Assembly (NCBI GenBank): GCA_963556495.2
Contig: OY747721.1
Location: 32,529,849-32,593,848 of the forward strand
Direction of reading: 5' to 3'
Origin: Valencia hispanica
Lineage: Eukaryota; Chordata; Actinopteri; Cyprinodontiformes; Valenciidae
Length of the DNA: 64,000 bases
Shown here: positions 1 to 36,101 of the stretch, piece by piece
Layout: the number at the start of each line of letters is the position of its first letter
Numbering within the stretch: the first letter of the stretch is position 1
Position numbers and translations under genes: made by a program
Notes under the pieces: generated by a model
The model's input: only the letters and a program-made list of their open reading frames with translations
Database searches by the model: none
What the model was told of the DNA's origin: nothing

Positions 1-897
1 TCAGAAGTTTGCATAGATTTTGTGGTATTTCGTAGATTTGCCCTTTAAACTGTACAACTTTGAAATGGTTTGGGTTTCTAGCCACAAGCTTCTCACAATA
101 GTCTTTCTTGTAAAAACATGGACTCTCTAGTATGGGCCTTTCAAGACTTGCATCACTCCATCCTTACCAGTGTTAGCCAGCGTCTTCACAAGGACCTTTG
201 CTTTTCTCATGGGGTTAATAAACAAATTTGCTCCAAACCACATTCATCTGTGGAACACAGAGCCTTTCTCCTACCTAAATCGTCGACGCTTTCGGAAACA
301 GACTTGTGAGACTTGGATTCTTAAGGGAATGTAGATCCTTGCCTTAAGTCTGTTTATATTTTAGGATTTTTATTAGATGTCCCATAAGGAAGATGAGATG
401 TTGCCTTCAAATACATCCACCGTGGGCCTCCATATTAGTCAAATGTTTAAGAATTAACCTGAAAGGCAGCTTAAAAAGCTGAGACTTCATCAGCTATGCT
501 TTCCCAAATTGTTTAAAGTCATAGTAATCTTTATGGATATACAGTTTTGAGTTTTAAGAATGTAATGAAAGACTAAGAAGTTTAACCCTTTATGTTTTGA
601 TTAGAAACTACTGTTATGCAAGCTTTGCAGCCTCGTTTTTATACTTGTATGAATAGCTGTCAGATGGAATAATTTATTTCAAAAAAGATAAAGGATTAAA
701 AAGTTTAGTTAATAATAATTTGTGCTCTGGCACAAACGGATTAACTAAATTAATTTCCGTACAGACAGGTGAAGCAGGACACCTGAAATCGCTCTGCCAG
801 AGTATTAACCTTTTTTTTTGCATAATCATGAATTTTAAAGGTGCAAGGTTCAGTTGTAACTACTAAATACATTTGTTCTTCTTTTTTGCTTTGCTAG
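1..897. other. abcc3: abcc3 intron 8, 3' part
   Basis: AT-rich non-coding sequence ending in a pyrimidine tract and an AG acceptor at 896-897. No convincing coding exon, repeat or RNA gene was seen here. It is assigned to intron 8 because the first exon to the right has the length (178 bp) and content of exon 9 in the ABCC1/ABCC3 gene structure. Confidence 0.6.
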
Positions 898-23811
<22,914 letters not shown>

Positions 23812-24782
23812 AAGGAGGTCTCTCAGCTCAGCTCAGCTCACCACAGCCTGATTCTGGGCTTTAAACCTGGCAGCTGAGCTGTGCATCACTTCTTATGTGG
23901 ACTTGACTTCATGATATGATTGTTTTTGTTTTTTTTAGGAGCACTTTCTGCTCGTTTTAAATGAAGCCTGGAATCCTTTGCAGGCTTGGGTCAAATAGCT
24001 CTTGGAAAAAGTCCTCGTTCTTGTCAGAAGCTACATCAGGTCTTTTTTTCCATCTGGCTGTAACACCTGCAGCCACCCTTACAACTATCCCTCTGTCATA
24101 TAAATAGGAACAAAAGCCATATATGCAGATGCTACTTGACCCAAGCCTGTTCCTTCGTGCCTTCTGCCAGTGGGATAAGAAAGCCAGTGAATGTATCAGA
24201 TTTTAACTTGGCTGACTGCTGCAAAACAGCTATAAAGGAGGAACTTTTATTTTACTATACAAAGAAAAAGACTGTGCCACTATACCTTCCTCATGAGAGA
24301 CAAAAAAAACATACACTTTTTTTGATAAAACCCACGTTATGTTTGTATTGTACCTTTATTTAAGCTACCTTTTGAGAGATTTGTATCATCTAGGGATGTT
24401 TGCTCAACTGTGTGATTATTCTGTGAACCAAATCTATAAAAACTTGAATTCTATACCACCAAAATATGAAAAAATAATATGCCTTTTATAAAAAAACAAA
24501 AACAACGGAAGATCAATCTGTGTGTGATTTGTTGCAAAGATAATAGTTGCCGTTAGCATTACCAGATAACATATATGTAGGTGGGAACATTTGAGTTTCT
24601 GGATCACTTCACAGCCACCCACTGAGAATACTGGAGACGTGTGGAAGCTGCTATCTAATATATATGAAAAATAACAGCTAAGATCATCTGGGTTATGATA
24701 GCTTCTAATGGTTTGTGTTGAGTTATGGCTTCCTTCTAAGAATGTCAAACAAATGAGCTTTGGTAATTGTGTTTACAATAAA
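23812..24782 (+). other. abcc3: abcc3 3' untranslated region (probable)
   Basis: AT-rich sequence after the TAA with a copy of AATAAA at 24777-24782, the first clean polyadenylation hexamer after the stop. UTR length is therefore about 0.97 kb if this site is used. No transcript evidence is available here. Confidence 0.5.
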
Positions 24783-25009
24783 AAAAACCCAGACATTATA
24801 GGGTAGATTTTCACAAGGACTGGGTCTGTAGTGCACCAGTTATCCACTAGATGGAGCTCAGAGTCGTAGCTCTTACAGGTGGACAACTGAGCCAAACCTT
24901 TAATTCATGCATCAAATTGCAGGAAATATTTTGGACAGCTGATTTAGAATTACGAATGTACTGAATAAATGTACATGTAGCAGACTCTTTAATCCAAAGC
25001 TATTTACAA

Positions 25010-25200
25010 ATTCAAATAAATTCAGTTTATTTATATAGCGCCTATTCACAACAGATGTCATCTCAAGGCACTTTAAAAGAAGTCATTTTAATTCAATCAT
25101 TCAAGCTTTTAAATCAGTTCAAAATTTTCTATGAAATTAATCCCAGCAGATTGCATTGAGTCATTGAGGAAAAATGAGAAATATATGCATAAACTAGATC
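25010..25200 (-). mobile_element. L2-type LINE 3' tail, antisense
   Basis: The phrase ttcagtttatttatatagcg followed by aacagatgtcatctcaaggc is the same tail that ends the larger LINE at 26013. Only the last 150-190 bp remain. Confidence 0.65.
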
Positions 25201-25202
25201 AG

Positions 25203-25800
25203 CGCCAAAACTATTCACATCCCTTGAGCTTTATCATATTTTGACACATAACATTGTTTATGGGGGGAATTTATGTGATAGACAAACACAACATTGTTCA
25301 TAATAATAATAATTTATAATATAAATATATTAAATGAGTGTCTGAACTGATTTGGTCTTGCTAATGATTCGCAATTAGATATAGGTCAGGAATTTGACTG
25401 GGCCATTCTAACTCATGAGGGTGTTTTGATAGACAGCATTCAATTATAACTCTGGCTGAGTTATGGGTTTTGTTTTCCTAATGGAATGCGAACCTCTGCT
25501 CCAGTCTCGAGTTTCTTTCCCGGATTCAGTTCCATCTGCTCTGAGCGGCATGTCAGTCTTTGCTAATAAATGGTTTGTCCACAGCATGATGATGCCACCA
25601 TGGTGGCTGAATATAAAAACGCACCACACTATTTTATAATATTTTTTTACTTTCATGAAGTGTTGAAGACCATGAATCCTTTTCCTTCCATATCACAATT
25701 ATGTACTGCTTTTTGTTGGTCTGTCACATAAAATCTCAATTAAAAAAAACACTGAATTTTGTAGTGGTAGCATGATAAAACATGAAGAGTAGCTAAGAAG
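25203..25800. mobile_element. Tc1-like non-autonomous element
   Basis: Left-end wording attcacatcccttgagcttt and right-end wording tgttggtctgtcacataaaa are typical of Tc1-derived fish repeats; the middle holds ccacagcatgatgatgccac at 25580. No open transposase frame. Boundaries are approximate. Confidence 0.6.
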
Positions 25801-26708
25801 AAGCTAAGAGCTTTACATTTAAGTAGTTAAAATCAAGACCATTTTTACTTATGCACTCACTTCATATACATTTTAACCCAAATTTATATTGTCTCTGAGT
25901 GAAAAGCCAAAGACATTAAAACACCTCAGAAAGCCTGTTGATCGGAATCTTGAATTTATCACTTTTTAAAATATCCATTTTTTTCTGTGATTATTTACTA
26001 ATTTTACCATTAATTCAATTCAGTTTATTTATATAGCGCCAATTCACAACAGATGTCATCTCAAGGCACTTAACAAGAAGTCATTTCAATACATTTATAC
26101 AAACATTCCAATCAGTTAAAAAGTTTCCTATTTAAGGATTCCCAGCAGATTGCGTCAGTCATTGGCGTGAGGTTGGGCAGACTTTCCAACCACAGCAATC
26201 CTTCAGCAATCCCTCATACTGAGCAAGCATGTAGCGACGGTGGAGAGGAAAAACTCCCCTTTAACAGGAAGAAACCTCCAACAAAACCAGGCTCAGTAGG
26301 AGCGGCCATCTGCCACGACCGTCTGGGGGTTTGAGAAGACAGAGCAGAAACACAGAAGGAACAGAAGATCTGATATAAGAGAACTTTCTATGTTACAGAA
26401 AGTAAAAAGTTGATAACAGGACACAGTGGATGTTCAGTTACTGGGAGGATCATCCCAGTCGATGCCCCCCGTCCAACAGGGCATTGCAGCCAAGCAGGAT
26501 ACCAGACCAGGTATATCTTCTATGGAGAGAAAAACACTGAGAGAACACAAAGTTAACAGTCGAAATAACAGAATGTACTGTAATACAACTGGAGAGTTGT
26601 AGTAGAAAAGGAAGTAGCAGACTGAAGAAAATTGGTAAGTCTGTCCTCCAGCAGTCTAAGCCTATAGCAGCATAACTACAGAGCTAGCTCAGGATGACCT
26701 AAGCCACT

Positions 26709-29686
26709 CTAACTATAAGCTTTATCAAAAAGGAAAGTTTTAAGCCTGGCCTTAAAAGTAAACAGAGGGTCTGCCTGACGGACTAAAACTGGGAGCTGGT
26801 TCCACAGGAGAGGAGCCTGATAACTAAAAGATCTGCCTCCTATTCTACTTTTAGAAATCCTAGGAACTACAAGTAAACCTGCAGCCTGAGAGTGAAAGGC
26901 TCTGTTGGGAACATATGGAACAATTAGATCTCTGATGTATGATGGAGCTTGATTATTAAGGGCTTTGTATGTAAGAAGAAGGATCTTAAATTCTATTCTG
27001 GATTTAACAGGGAGCCAATGAAGGGAAGGTAAAACAGGAGAAATGTGATCTCTCTTTTTAATATTCATCAGAACTCTTGCTGTCGCATTTTGGATCAACT
27101 GAAGGCTTTTAATGGCATTTTGTGGACTACCTGATAGTAAAGAATTACAGTAGTCCAGCCTTGAGGTAACAAATGCATGGACTAGTTTCTCAGCATCACT
27201 CCTGGACAGGATGTTTCTTATTTTAGCAATATTCCAGAGGTGAAAGAAGGAAATCCTAGAAACCTGTTTAATACGGGATTTAAATGTCATGTCCCGGTCA
27301 AAAATAACGCCGAGGTTCTTCATTTTACCACTGGGGGCCAGTTCAATGCCATCCAGATGAAGTGATTGACTAATCAGTTTCTGTTTTAGAACTTCTGGTC
27401 AAAAGACAGCAACTTCTGTCTTGTCAGAATTTAAAAGCAAAAAAGTTTAGATCCATCCATGTTTTTATGTCTTCCAGACATGCCTGTAATCTACCTAACT
27501 GACTGGGTCCATCAGGATTTATGGATGAATATAGTTGTGTATCATCGGCATAGCTGTGGAAATTTGTCCCATGCTGTCTAATGATTCTACCAATTGGAAG
27601 CATATATATGGTGAAAAGAATTGGTCCAAGCACAGAACCCTGTGGAACTCCACAAGTAACCCTTGAGAGTTAAGAAGATTGAGATTTAGATGAACAAACT
27701 GGAATCTATCAGACAAATATGATTTAAACCAGCCTAGTGCTGTTCCTTTGATCCCTGCAACATATTCAAGCCTTTCTAAGAGAATATTATGATCGACTGT
27801 GTCAAAAGCAGCACTGAGATCTAACAAGACCAGAACAGACACAAGTCCATTATCTGAGGCCATGAGAATATCATTAGTAACCTTCACCAGTGCTATGATG
27901 AGCTCTAAAACCTGACAAACTCTTCAAAACAGCTCGTTACTGTTTAGATGCTCACAGACTTGATTAGCAACTATTTTCTCAAGGACTTTGGATAAGAAAG
28001 GAAGGTTAGATATAGGTCTGTAATTCACCAAGTCATCTTGATCAAGGGAAGGTTTCTTGAGTAAAGGTTATATTACAGCTATTTTAAATTCTTGTGGTAC
28101 GTATCCGTTTACTAAGGATAGAGTCATCATATCCAAAATGGGGCCAGGAACCAAATGGAACACCTCCTTAAATAATTTGGTTGGAATTTGGTCCAACATA
28201 CAAGTTGAAGGTTTAGATGAGGCTAATATTTTTGATAATTCCGAAAGCTCGACTGAATCAAAACAGCCTAAGCACAAATGAGGTTCTACAGTTCTTTCTG
28301 ATGCTGCGTCATTTACTGAGGAAGAAGTAATCATGTTTGGGAAGATGCTAAGGATTTTATTTTTAATAGAATTAAATTTATTTATTAAGAATCCCATAAA
28401 ATCATCACTGCTTAGAGCTGGGGGAATAGTTGGCTCAACAGAGCTATGACTCTGTGTAAGTTTGGCAACTGTACTAAAAAGAAACCTAGGATTGTTTTTA
28501 TTCACCTCTATTAATGTGAAAAATATGCTGTTCTAGATTGTCGAAGGGTCTTTTTATACAGCAGTAGACTGTTATTCCAGGTTAAATAGGAATCCTCTAG
28601 ATGTGTAGAGCGCCATTTTCTCTCCAACTTCCTAGTATTCTGCTTTAAAGTATGCAACTCAGCGTTAAACCAAGGAGTCAGCCTCTTATGGCTAGCCACT
28701 TTCTTTTTTAAGGGGGCTACACTATCTAATGACGCAATGAGGACGTAACGCTTTGAACCAGACCATCAATTTCTGAAGGGTTAGAGATAGAATTGCTGTC
28801 ATCCACTGTGTTACTCTGAGACACTGAGGAAAGTAAGAATGGAACAGATTCTTTAAAGATTGTTACAGCATTGTCTGATAAAGCTCTACTATAATGAAAT
28901 TTTCTTTCAGATTTAAGATGGTCAGTTAAAGTAAATTCAAAAGTTAAGAAGTGGTCAGACAGGACCGGGTTATGTGGGGGGACTGTTATTTCCTCACACT
29001 CAATACCATATTTCAGTACAAGGTCCAAAGTGTGTTTACCCGAGTGGGTCGATCCCTGTACTTTTTGAATAAAGCCAATTGAGTCTAAAATAGCACTAAA
29101 GGCTGCATTTAGGCTATCACTTTCAGTATCCACATAAATATTGAAGTCCCCCACTGTAATGACCCTATCAGTATTTAATACTAAATCAGATAAAAAATGT
29201 GAGATCTGATCCAAGAATTGAGAGTGGTGGTGGACGATACAAAACCACAAACAAAAATGGTCTTAATGTTTTGCAACTTGGATGAGGAAAATTAAGGGTT
29301 AGATGTTCAAAAGAACTGTAGCTATCAATTGGTCTGGGACTAATTAGTAAATCAGAATGAAAAATGGTTGTAACTCCTCCTCCTCGCTCAGTACTTCTAG
29401 GAATCTGAAAATTTAAATGACTGGAAGGAGTTGACTCATTTATACTGACATTATCCTCCTGCTGCAACCAGGTTTCTGTGAGACAAAGGAAATCAATGTG
29501 ATTATCACAAATCAAGTCATTTACTAACAAAGTCTTTGAGGAGAGAGATCTTATGTTTAACAAACCACATTTAATAGATTTATTTTTCTGTTCAGTCAAA
29601 GTTGTATTTATCTTTATGAGATTTCCATAATTTGCTTTTGTTGGGTTAACTTTTAATCCATTTAATTTTGGCCGTGGGCAAGACAC
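26709..29686 (-). pseudogene. L2 LINE ORF2: endonuclease plus reverse transcriptase, frameshifted
   Basis: Open pieces on the minus strand: 29686-29186 (endonuclease start, [12 protein letters not shown]), 29250-28726 (GDFNIYVDTESDSLNAAFSA and SDH motif), 28699-28511, 28505-28068 (pre-RT), 27887-27519 (RT box A), 27633-27424 (RT box C with YADD) and 27323-26709 (RT C-terminal, SRLDYCNSLLSG, ending FKARLKTFLF). Neighbouring pieces overlap in different frames, which marks at least four frame breaks. In an active copy this protein nicks target DNA and copies its own RNA in place. Confidence 0.85.
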
Positions 29687-29779
29687 TGTTTCTATAGGGT
29701 AATGGGTGGGTAACAGTACAGAAGCAGCAGAGAGGTGGGTTAAACTACGACTCTGCTTCCTGGTCTGGACCCTGGGTTG

Positions 29780-30577
29780 TCAGTGTTTTGGAGGATTAAT
29801 AAATTCGGCCATATTCCTAGAAAGAAGAGCTGCTCCATCCAAAGTGGGATGGATGCCATCTCTCCGGATCAGACCAGGTTTTCCCCAAAATGTTCTCCAG
29901 TTATCAATGTAGCCCACATCGTTTGCAGGACACCACCTAGACAACCATTGATGGAATGACAGCATGCGGCTAAACATGTCGTCACAGGTCCGATCACGCA
30001 GGGGGACCAGAGAAGAATACCGAGTCTGACATGGTTTTGGCAAACTTACACACCGAAGCAACACTAATTTTAGTGACCTCCGATTGGCGTAACCGGGTGT
30101 CATTACCGCCAGCGCGAATAACAATCTTACTGTATTTACGCTTATCTTTAGCCAGCAGTTTCAGGTAGGATTTGATGTCGCCCGTTCTGGCCCCTGGCAA
30201 ACATTTGACTATGATCAATGGTGTCTCTAATGCCACGTTTCTGACTATGGAGCTGCCAATTACCAGGGTTGGCTTCTCAGCGGGTGTGTCGCTGAGCGGG
30301 GAAATCTGTTAGAAACGCGGACGGGTTGGTGGTGGCCCGGGGGCTGGGTACTAGAACTATGCTTCCTATGTACCGTCACCCAGCCGGCCTGGGGTCCCGG
30401 CTGCGCGGGCTCTATCGGAGGTTGGCTAGGGGGTTCTATCCTTGTTGGCTCCGCCCTGGCTAATGGGCTTCGGCTATCAGCTGGTTTTTCAACAGGGCGG
30501 AGCCGTGCTTCTAATTCTGATACCCTCGCCTCAAAAGCTACAAAAAATATTACATTTATTACAGTTACCATTATCAC
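29780..30577 (-). pseudogene. L2 LINE ORF1 with SGNH-esterase-like domain, broken
   Basis: The N-terminal piece (30577-30260) has a short coiled-coil-like start (EARVSELEARLRPVEKPADS) and a proline-rich stretch ending near WVTVHRKH. The next pieces (30236-29994 and 30124-29780, different frames) carry [13 protein letters not shown], matching the G-x-N-D block, and [18 protein letters not shown], matching the D-x-x-H catalytic block of SGNH hydrolases. Esterase-type ORF1 proteins are known from some CR1/L2 elements in fish. A frame break separates the two catalytic blocks. Confidence 0.75.
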
Positions 30578-30900
30578 TAAAGCAGGCAGGGAAACAACTA
30601 CACATCTGACACAGAGAGAAGAGAAGAGTTAGAGACAGGAGAGTAGCCATAGCCGCAATGAAGCTAAGCTAACTGAGCTAGCGAGAACTTACCACCCCAA
30701 GAAAAGCTGTGTGAAACACAAGGAGTTCCCAAAACGTAAAGTACACCACCACAAAACGTGTGTTTTAGTGTGCTTGTGTGTTAAAATAACTTAGAAAGGC
30801 CTCAGCACAGAAAAAACAAGATCAATTCAAGAGTCTGAATAACAGCTCCACGGAGCAGAACAGGTAATGACGCAATACAGCTTACCCCCGTCACAGAGTA

Positions 30901-31378
30901 CCAACCATTAAACATTAAACAATTTGTACGGCCACTATGGCTCATCAATAATATGCATTATTAATGCATGTATTATTTGCTTTCACTTTATAAATACAAA
31001 AAATTCAATTGATTTCCACATGTAACTTATAAAATATAAATTAATGAAATATTTAAGCAAGTGCTTTGTTTAAATATTTCATGTGTGTACTTGCAGTTAA
31101 AATTTAATTAATTACTTATTTGTGAACTATGGCGTTTTTAGCCCCAACTACAGAAGTATTGGGTTACATCTTACCTCTTCTAACAGTTCTTGTAGCTTTC
31201 TAAGGTTTCCTGAACAGAGAACCCTCAGCAGGTACAGTTAACTGTGCGTGACCCAGATGGTGGTGCTATACTATTCCAACACCAGGTGGCGCCTATTTAG
31301 GGTCTGCTGGCGTCTGTTAGACGTGCAGAGGTGCCTAATAAACATCAGGTGGCGCTTTTAGCCCAGGTGCGGCTTGCA
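30901..31378. other. Intergenic, unassigned
   Basis: AT-rich first half with no features. 31240-31370 contains caggtggcgc at 31284 and again at 31347 within unrelated context, perhaps an old short repeat. No gene seen. Confidence 0.35.
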
Positions 31379-31841
31379 TTAAACCACTCCATCTGAAGGT
31401 TTACATTGCTCTTAGTGATGTCAGCCATCTAAACCCATTCCATGAAGACTTGAAGCACAATGTTCTTGAGCTGATCTGAAGGCCACATGAACTCTGGACA
31501 TCTGAACCCGCTGACCACCTCTGCTCAGCATGCACCTCATCATCCTCACACCTACTCAACGATTTTACATGGCCTACCCCCTTTTCTATAAAGCCACTAA
31601 CAGTTCACTGTGAACTATTGAGTCACAGGGTAAACTCATGACTCGACTTATTGCACAGGTGGCATCCTATCCCGGTACCACGTTGAAATTCACTGATCTC
31701 CCAAAACTGACCCCTTTTATCCCAAATAATTGTAGAAGCAGTCTGCATGCCCAAGTTCTTACACCTGTAATCGTGGGAGTCACTGGAACACCTGAACTCA
31801 GTGAGTTGGGTGGGTGAACAAATACTTTTGGCAGTATAGCG
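31379..31841 (-). mobile_element. Tc1-like element, 5' part, antisense
   Basis: The right border reads tacttttggcagtatagcg followed by TA at 31842-31843, a Tc1/mariner-type end next to its TA target. Reading leftwards on the minus strand gives the leader and the beginning of a transposase (IGCHLCNKSSHE region near 31640). Continuing to 31380 there are further transposase-like pieces with deletions. It lacks its other end. Confidence 0.7.
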
Positions 31842-31843
31842 TA

Positions 31844-33704
31844 AAAAGAGCAAACATTCCCGTCCATCTCCAAACATCCAGGTATAGCGCACTTTGGTAA
31901 TTATCAGCCCACCTCCTGCAGAGAGCTTTTACTTTTCCGGCTCCTGCAGTAACCCACCACCGTTGTTCTCAGTAAACATATTTTTTTAAGCTGACCCTGT
32001 TTTTCTAAGAATTTCCCTTCTAATGTTCTCACTAGCTCCCCGAAGGGCTTGTTTTTCTTTCTGCAGCCTGACGGTGGCCTGTTTTGCTCCCCATTTTAAG
32101 AAGAGAAAAAAAACCCTGCCAAATACAAATCCCACACCTGAAATGACCTCCACAGCTTGTAGCCGCTTTGCCATGAGACAGCATTTGTGGAACAGATGGA
32201 AAATGGGAGTCATTTTAAAACTGTAACCTGCGTCGATAAAACAGCTGAAATAACGAATATTGTTTTATCGTTCAAACATTTCCATAAGTCAGATCCAATG
32301 GAAAACACACAGGCAGCGACAGCTCCAAGAAGAGCTCATCTCGGATCCCTCGCGGCAAGATGCCTGACAAACTGTGGTTAGGATTTCTTAATATTTCCTC
32401 CAAACTGTTGAAAGTTTATAATAACTGATGATGAACACACCCTGTTTTAGTCTCTGACATGCCGAAACTAAGATGGCTAGAGATGAATGAGAGCTCTGCT
32501 GCCAAATTCTTCTATAATGCCCACGGGCGATGTTGTCTGGAGTGACAGGAGAGTTGGGATATGGGGTTCTGACTTGTCCCAGCAGTTCATACCACAGGCG
32601 TCTAACTCAGACGTAAAAGCATGACTGAAGATGATCTATGCAAAACAGTGGCAAAGCAAAAACCTCCTTTAAAACACTTCATTAACAAATTACCAGAATT
32701 TTTCTGAATATTATGTCTGTGAATCTAAGATTAGGATGTTCTTCTGCTCCCCCCAGAATTCTCGGAGAAGTGCCATAAGACCAAAAATCATTTAAATGAA
32801 TATTTTGGGTAATATATACCGTTTGAGGGGTTTAGCTGACATAAAGTTAAGGTCATGCTTACTCTTTGCCTGTAAACCGGTTCACACTATGCGTTTTTTC
32901 GGCCATTGCAAAGGACTGCATCATGTCACACTGTGTGACGTCTCGTTCTAGTGGAACACGCCGACGTCATGAGCATACGTTACCGCAGATCCTTCCTCCA
33001 AACTAGCTGTAAGACATTATAACCATCACTGCTCCTAACAAATTCGATGAATGTTTACATCCTTATTATTGCACAACTCTGTTATTTGCACTGTATTATT
33101 TTTCACTTCCTGTAAATAATCTGTGGGGGAGTTTTAAATGCACAAATACACATGCACATTTTGCAATTTTATTTGAAATTATCCTGCTCAGTTGAACATT
33201 CCTTTTGATCTGAGTAGGCTATTTTTAATATTAGCATTCTCAGAGAAAATCCCAAGTTGACCTCTCCACCATCAAATAGACCACATCACCATGCAATTGT
33301 AATCGTATCAATTACGCATATCTACATTTGCTCACAAAATACCCAGAAAGTCCCAGCTTACTTGCAAAAAATGGCCAAATAGAAAAGAAGTCTAGGCTGT
33401 TTTAGCTTCTTATATATTTTTATGCTCATGTAAATCCCTTTGTGCAACATCACCTCAATCCCCTTCTGTTCTTAATGCAGCCAATATGTCGCATGTTTTC
33501 CGCTAATGCCCATAGATGCTTATTTCACACATACCAAGGAACATATTGGAAGTGATTTTCTGCCATCTAGTGGTCATGGACTACACCACACTGACACCAG
33601 TGAACATCCAGGGAGTGGATATTGAGATGGAGCACTCTTATAGGTACACGGGTGTTCACATGAACAATAAACTGAACTGGACATAAAACACTGGATTTTA
33701 TATG
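31844..33704. other. Intergenic, nothing recognised
   Basis: No gene, bounded repeat or RNA gene could be supported in this 1.9 kb on either strand. The short open frames present have no family resemblance that I recognise. Confidence 0.4.
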
Positions 33705-33960
33705 AATTTTCAGAGCAGACTCTATCTGCTGAGGAGATTCAGGTCTTTTGGTGTGCAGCAGTTGCTCCTAAAGCTGTTCTCTGACACGCTTGTGGCATTA
33801 GCTATACCCTACAGTGGGAGCTGCTGGAGCAGCGGCAGCTTATCAGTGACTGGTGGGAAATGACTGAACAAAGGGGTCAAGGAGGCGGGTTCTGTTCTGG
33901 GATGTCGCTTCAGTTCAGTGCAGGTAGTGGGAGAAAGGAGAACTACAGCCAAACCGATGT
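33705..33960 (+). mobile_element. Rex1-like reverse transcriptase fragment
   Basis: Frame pieces read SRLYLLRRFRSFGVQQLLLK and, after a gap, NKGVKEAGSVLG, the same C-terminal RT plan as the longer copy at 34433-35248 (SRLYFLRKLRSFKV and LIKKAGSVLG). Truncated at both ends. Confidence 0.6.
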
Positions 33961-34399
33961 CACTACTGGACAATGGCCCCCATGCATGACACTGTTACAG
34001 CTTTGTAAAGTGACCAGCATCATCATGTGTATTGCAGCTGTTTCCTACCAGCAGCTGTTAGACAATCAGCATTTCTATCAGCAAAATAGACAAAACTGTT
34101 TAGAAGCCTGATCTTCCTTCCACAGTTCTCAATATTCCTGAACATGGCCTATTTTTGCACAAATACAAAAAGCTACATTTTTACAGTTATACAAGTGTTT
34201 TGAGACAAAGTATGTTAGTATATTCAATTAGCTGAATTTCCTCATCAGCAGTCATTCAGCTCAGGAGAGGCCTGGAAACGAGTCATTGATCTGATTCAGC
34301 TCTAGAGGACTGGACTTGGACACCCCTGGTTTAAGACCTCAAGTCTTGTAATGACCTAATGTATGCAGCAATTTTGGGTTTGCTATACAACTTCTGCAC

Positions 34400-35330
34400 G
34401 CAGAAATACGATTCATTGGTGGAATCAAACATTTGACTCAATATACCCCAAACCGGATACTGCGGTTAGGGATATACGTACTCTCACCATTTCGTTTCCC
34501 TCTGTACACCTCAGACTTCCAGTACAAATCAGAGACCTGTCATCTGCAGAAATACTCAGATGACTCTGCAATTGTTGGGTGTATCAGAGATGGACAAGAA
34601 GCTGAATACAGAGAGCTGGTGGACCGCTTTGTGACATGGTGTGGAAACAATCGTCTTACTTTAAATGTAAATAAAACAAAGGAGATGATTGTAGATTTCA
34701 GCAGAAACAGGGATAAGTCAAACACTGTTTCCATCATGGGAGAAGAAGTGGAGGTGGTTGAGGAGTATAAATACCTCGGAGTTCACCTTGACAACAGACT
34801 GGACTGGAGACTGTACAGTGAAACCGTCTACAAGAAGGGACAGAGCAGACTGTACTTCTTGAGGAAGCTTAGGTCCTTCAAGGTTTGCAGCAAGATCCTG
34901 CAGATCTTCTTCAAGTCTGTTGTGGAGAGTGTAATCTCTTCAGCCGTCATCTGTTGGGGTAGCAGCATCAGAGCCAGGGATTTAAAAAGGCTAAACAACC
35001 TGATAAAGAAGGCTGGTTCTGTTCTGGGGACGACTGTGGAACCTCTGGAGATGATGATGCCAAGAAGGATTCTTCAGAAAATCAAAAAAATTATGGACAA
35101 CCCTGAGCATCCTCTTCATGAGACTGTCATACAACAACAGAGTGTCTTCAGTCGGAGGCTTCTTCAGTTTCGCTGCAATACAGACCGCTACATGAAATCC
35201 TTCCTGCCCACAGCCATCATCATCTACAACAACTCCTTAAAGAATTAATTATATGAGCTACAACAACACTTAATTTCCCTCTGGGATCAATAAAGTATTT
35301 TTGAATTTGAATTGAATTTGAATGTTCCAA
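34400..35330 (+). mobile_element. Rex1-type LINE, 5'-truncated
   Basis: One open frame (34433-35248) covers the later half of a reverse transcriptase: KYSDDSAIVG (the polymerase YxDD box, with Ser in place of the usual Ala), LNVNKTKEMIVDFSRN, YKYLGVHLDNRLDW, AVICWGSSIRARDLKRL, AGSVLGTTVEPLEMM and MKSFLPTAIIIYN. It is followed by the tail ccctctgggatcaataaagt and gaattt-type repeats to about 35330. The N-terminal endonuclease is missing. An uninterrupted frame of more than 250 codons suggests a younger insertion than the L2 at 26-31 kb. Confidence 0.85.
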
Positions 35331-36101
35331 TTGTTACTATATTTAGCATCTGCTAGCAACAACACTAATTAATCTTTTTTTTATCTCGATAGAATTGTAA
35401 ACCAATTCAATAAGAGAGGTCAGGGTTTTATAACTTTTAAATAATATTTATCTGCACACCAGTTCAGCACCCTGGTTGACCTGTTTGACAAAGGTCAGGC
35501 TACGGACTAATGTAAATTTACTGGTTAAGACGTTAGAGCTCTTTACAGAGCATCACATTTTGATGAATTTGATATGAATTTATGTAATTTTTCATGTAAC
35601 TGAATTTTTAATTTTTATGTTTTTTTGTTTTTGTTTGGATTGACTGTAAAGCTCTTTGGTAACCTCAGTTGTTTTTAAATGCGCCATACAGACACAATTC
35701 ATATTGACTTCTGGGATTCTATGTTATTCCTTATGGTTATGTTAAAAAATATGAGTACAACAGGTGGTGTTTGCTGACTCACCATCACACATTTAGACTA
35801 GTATATTGTAGTGGCTGCCTTGCTCACAGTTTCAGCCCTGATTGCTTCCACAGTTATCTGAAATATCTTTGAAATTTTGGACACAATGTATGATTATGTT
35901 AATGTTAGATTGGCGCCGTCAAATAATCTAATTGGCTGTCTCATTTGCTTGCCACAGGAAGGTCTGATTTTTGCGCAGCTCTGACTTCACTGAAGATGCA
36001 ACCAATTAGCCCACTGATTACCAGCAGCTGAGTTGTGACCATCAGAAGTTTTCTTTTGCCTGCTCAGCTGAGGGATGAGTTTTCAATTGGTGGCTGCCAC
36101 A
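35331..36101. other. Upstream region of the sequon-repeat gene
   Basis: No repeat boundary or TATA box is obvious. Two CAGCTG E-boxes (36025-36030 and 36065-36070) lie just upstream of the start codon, and accaatt sits at 36001. E-boxes of the CANNTG type are used by oocyte factors such as FIGLA in fish egg-coat genes, but this short motif also occurs by chance. Confidence 0.3.

Larger units (their letters stand above)
26013..30900 (-). mobile_element. L2-clade LINE, nearly full length but broken, antisense
   Basis: On the minus strand the order is 5' UTR (about 30900-30600), ORF1 (30577-29780), ORF2 (29686-26709) and a 3' tail ending at 26013 with the tatataaataaactgaatt-type terminus. ORF2 shows an endonuclease (CLTETWL, GDFNI, SDHFLTFEF) and a reverse transcriptase (LDLSAAFDTVDHN, VLGPILFTIY, YADDTQLYSS, then LHWLPVKSRIEFKILLLTYK). 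Several frameshifts and stops divide it, so it cannot now make protein. It belongs to the CR1/L2 group by domain order and by the esterase ORF1. Confidence 0.88.
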
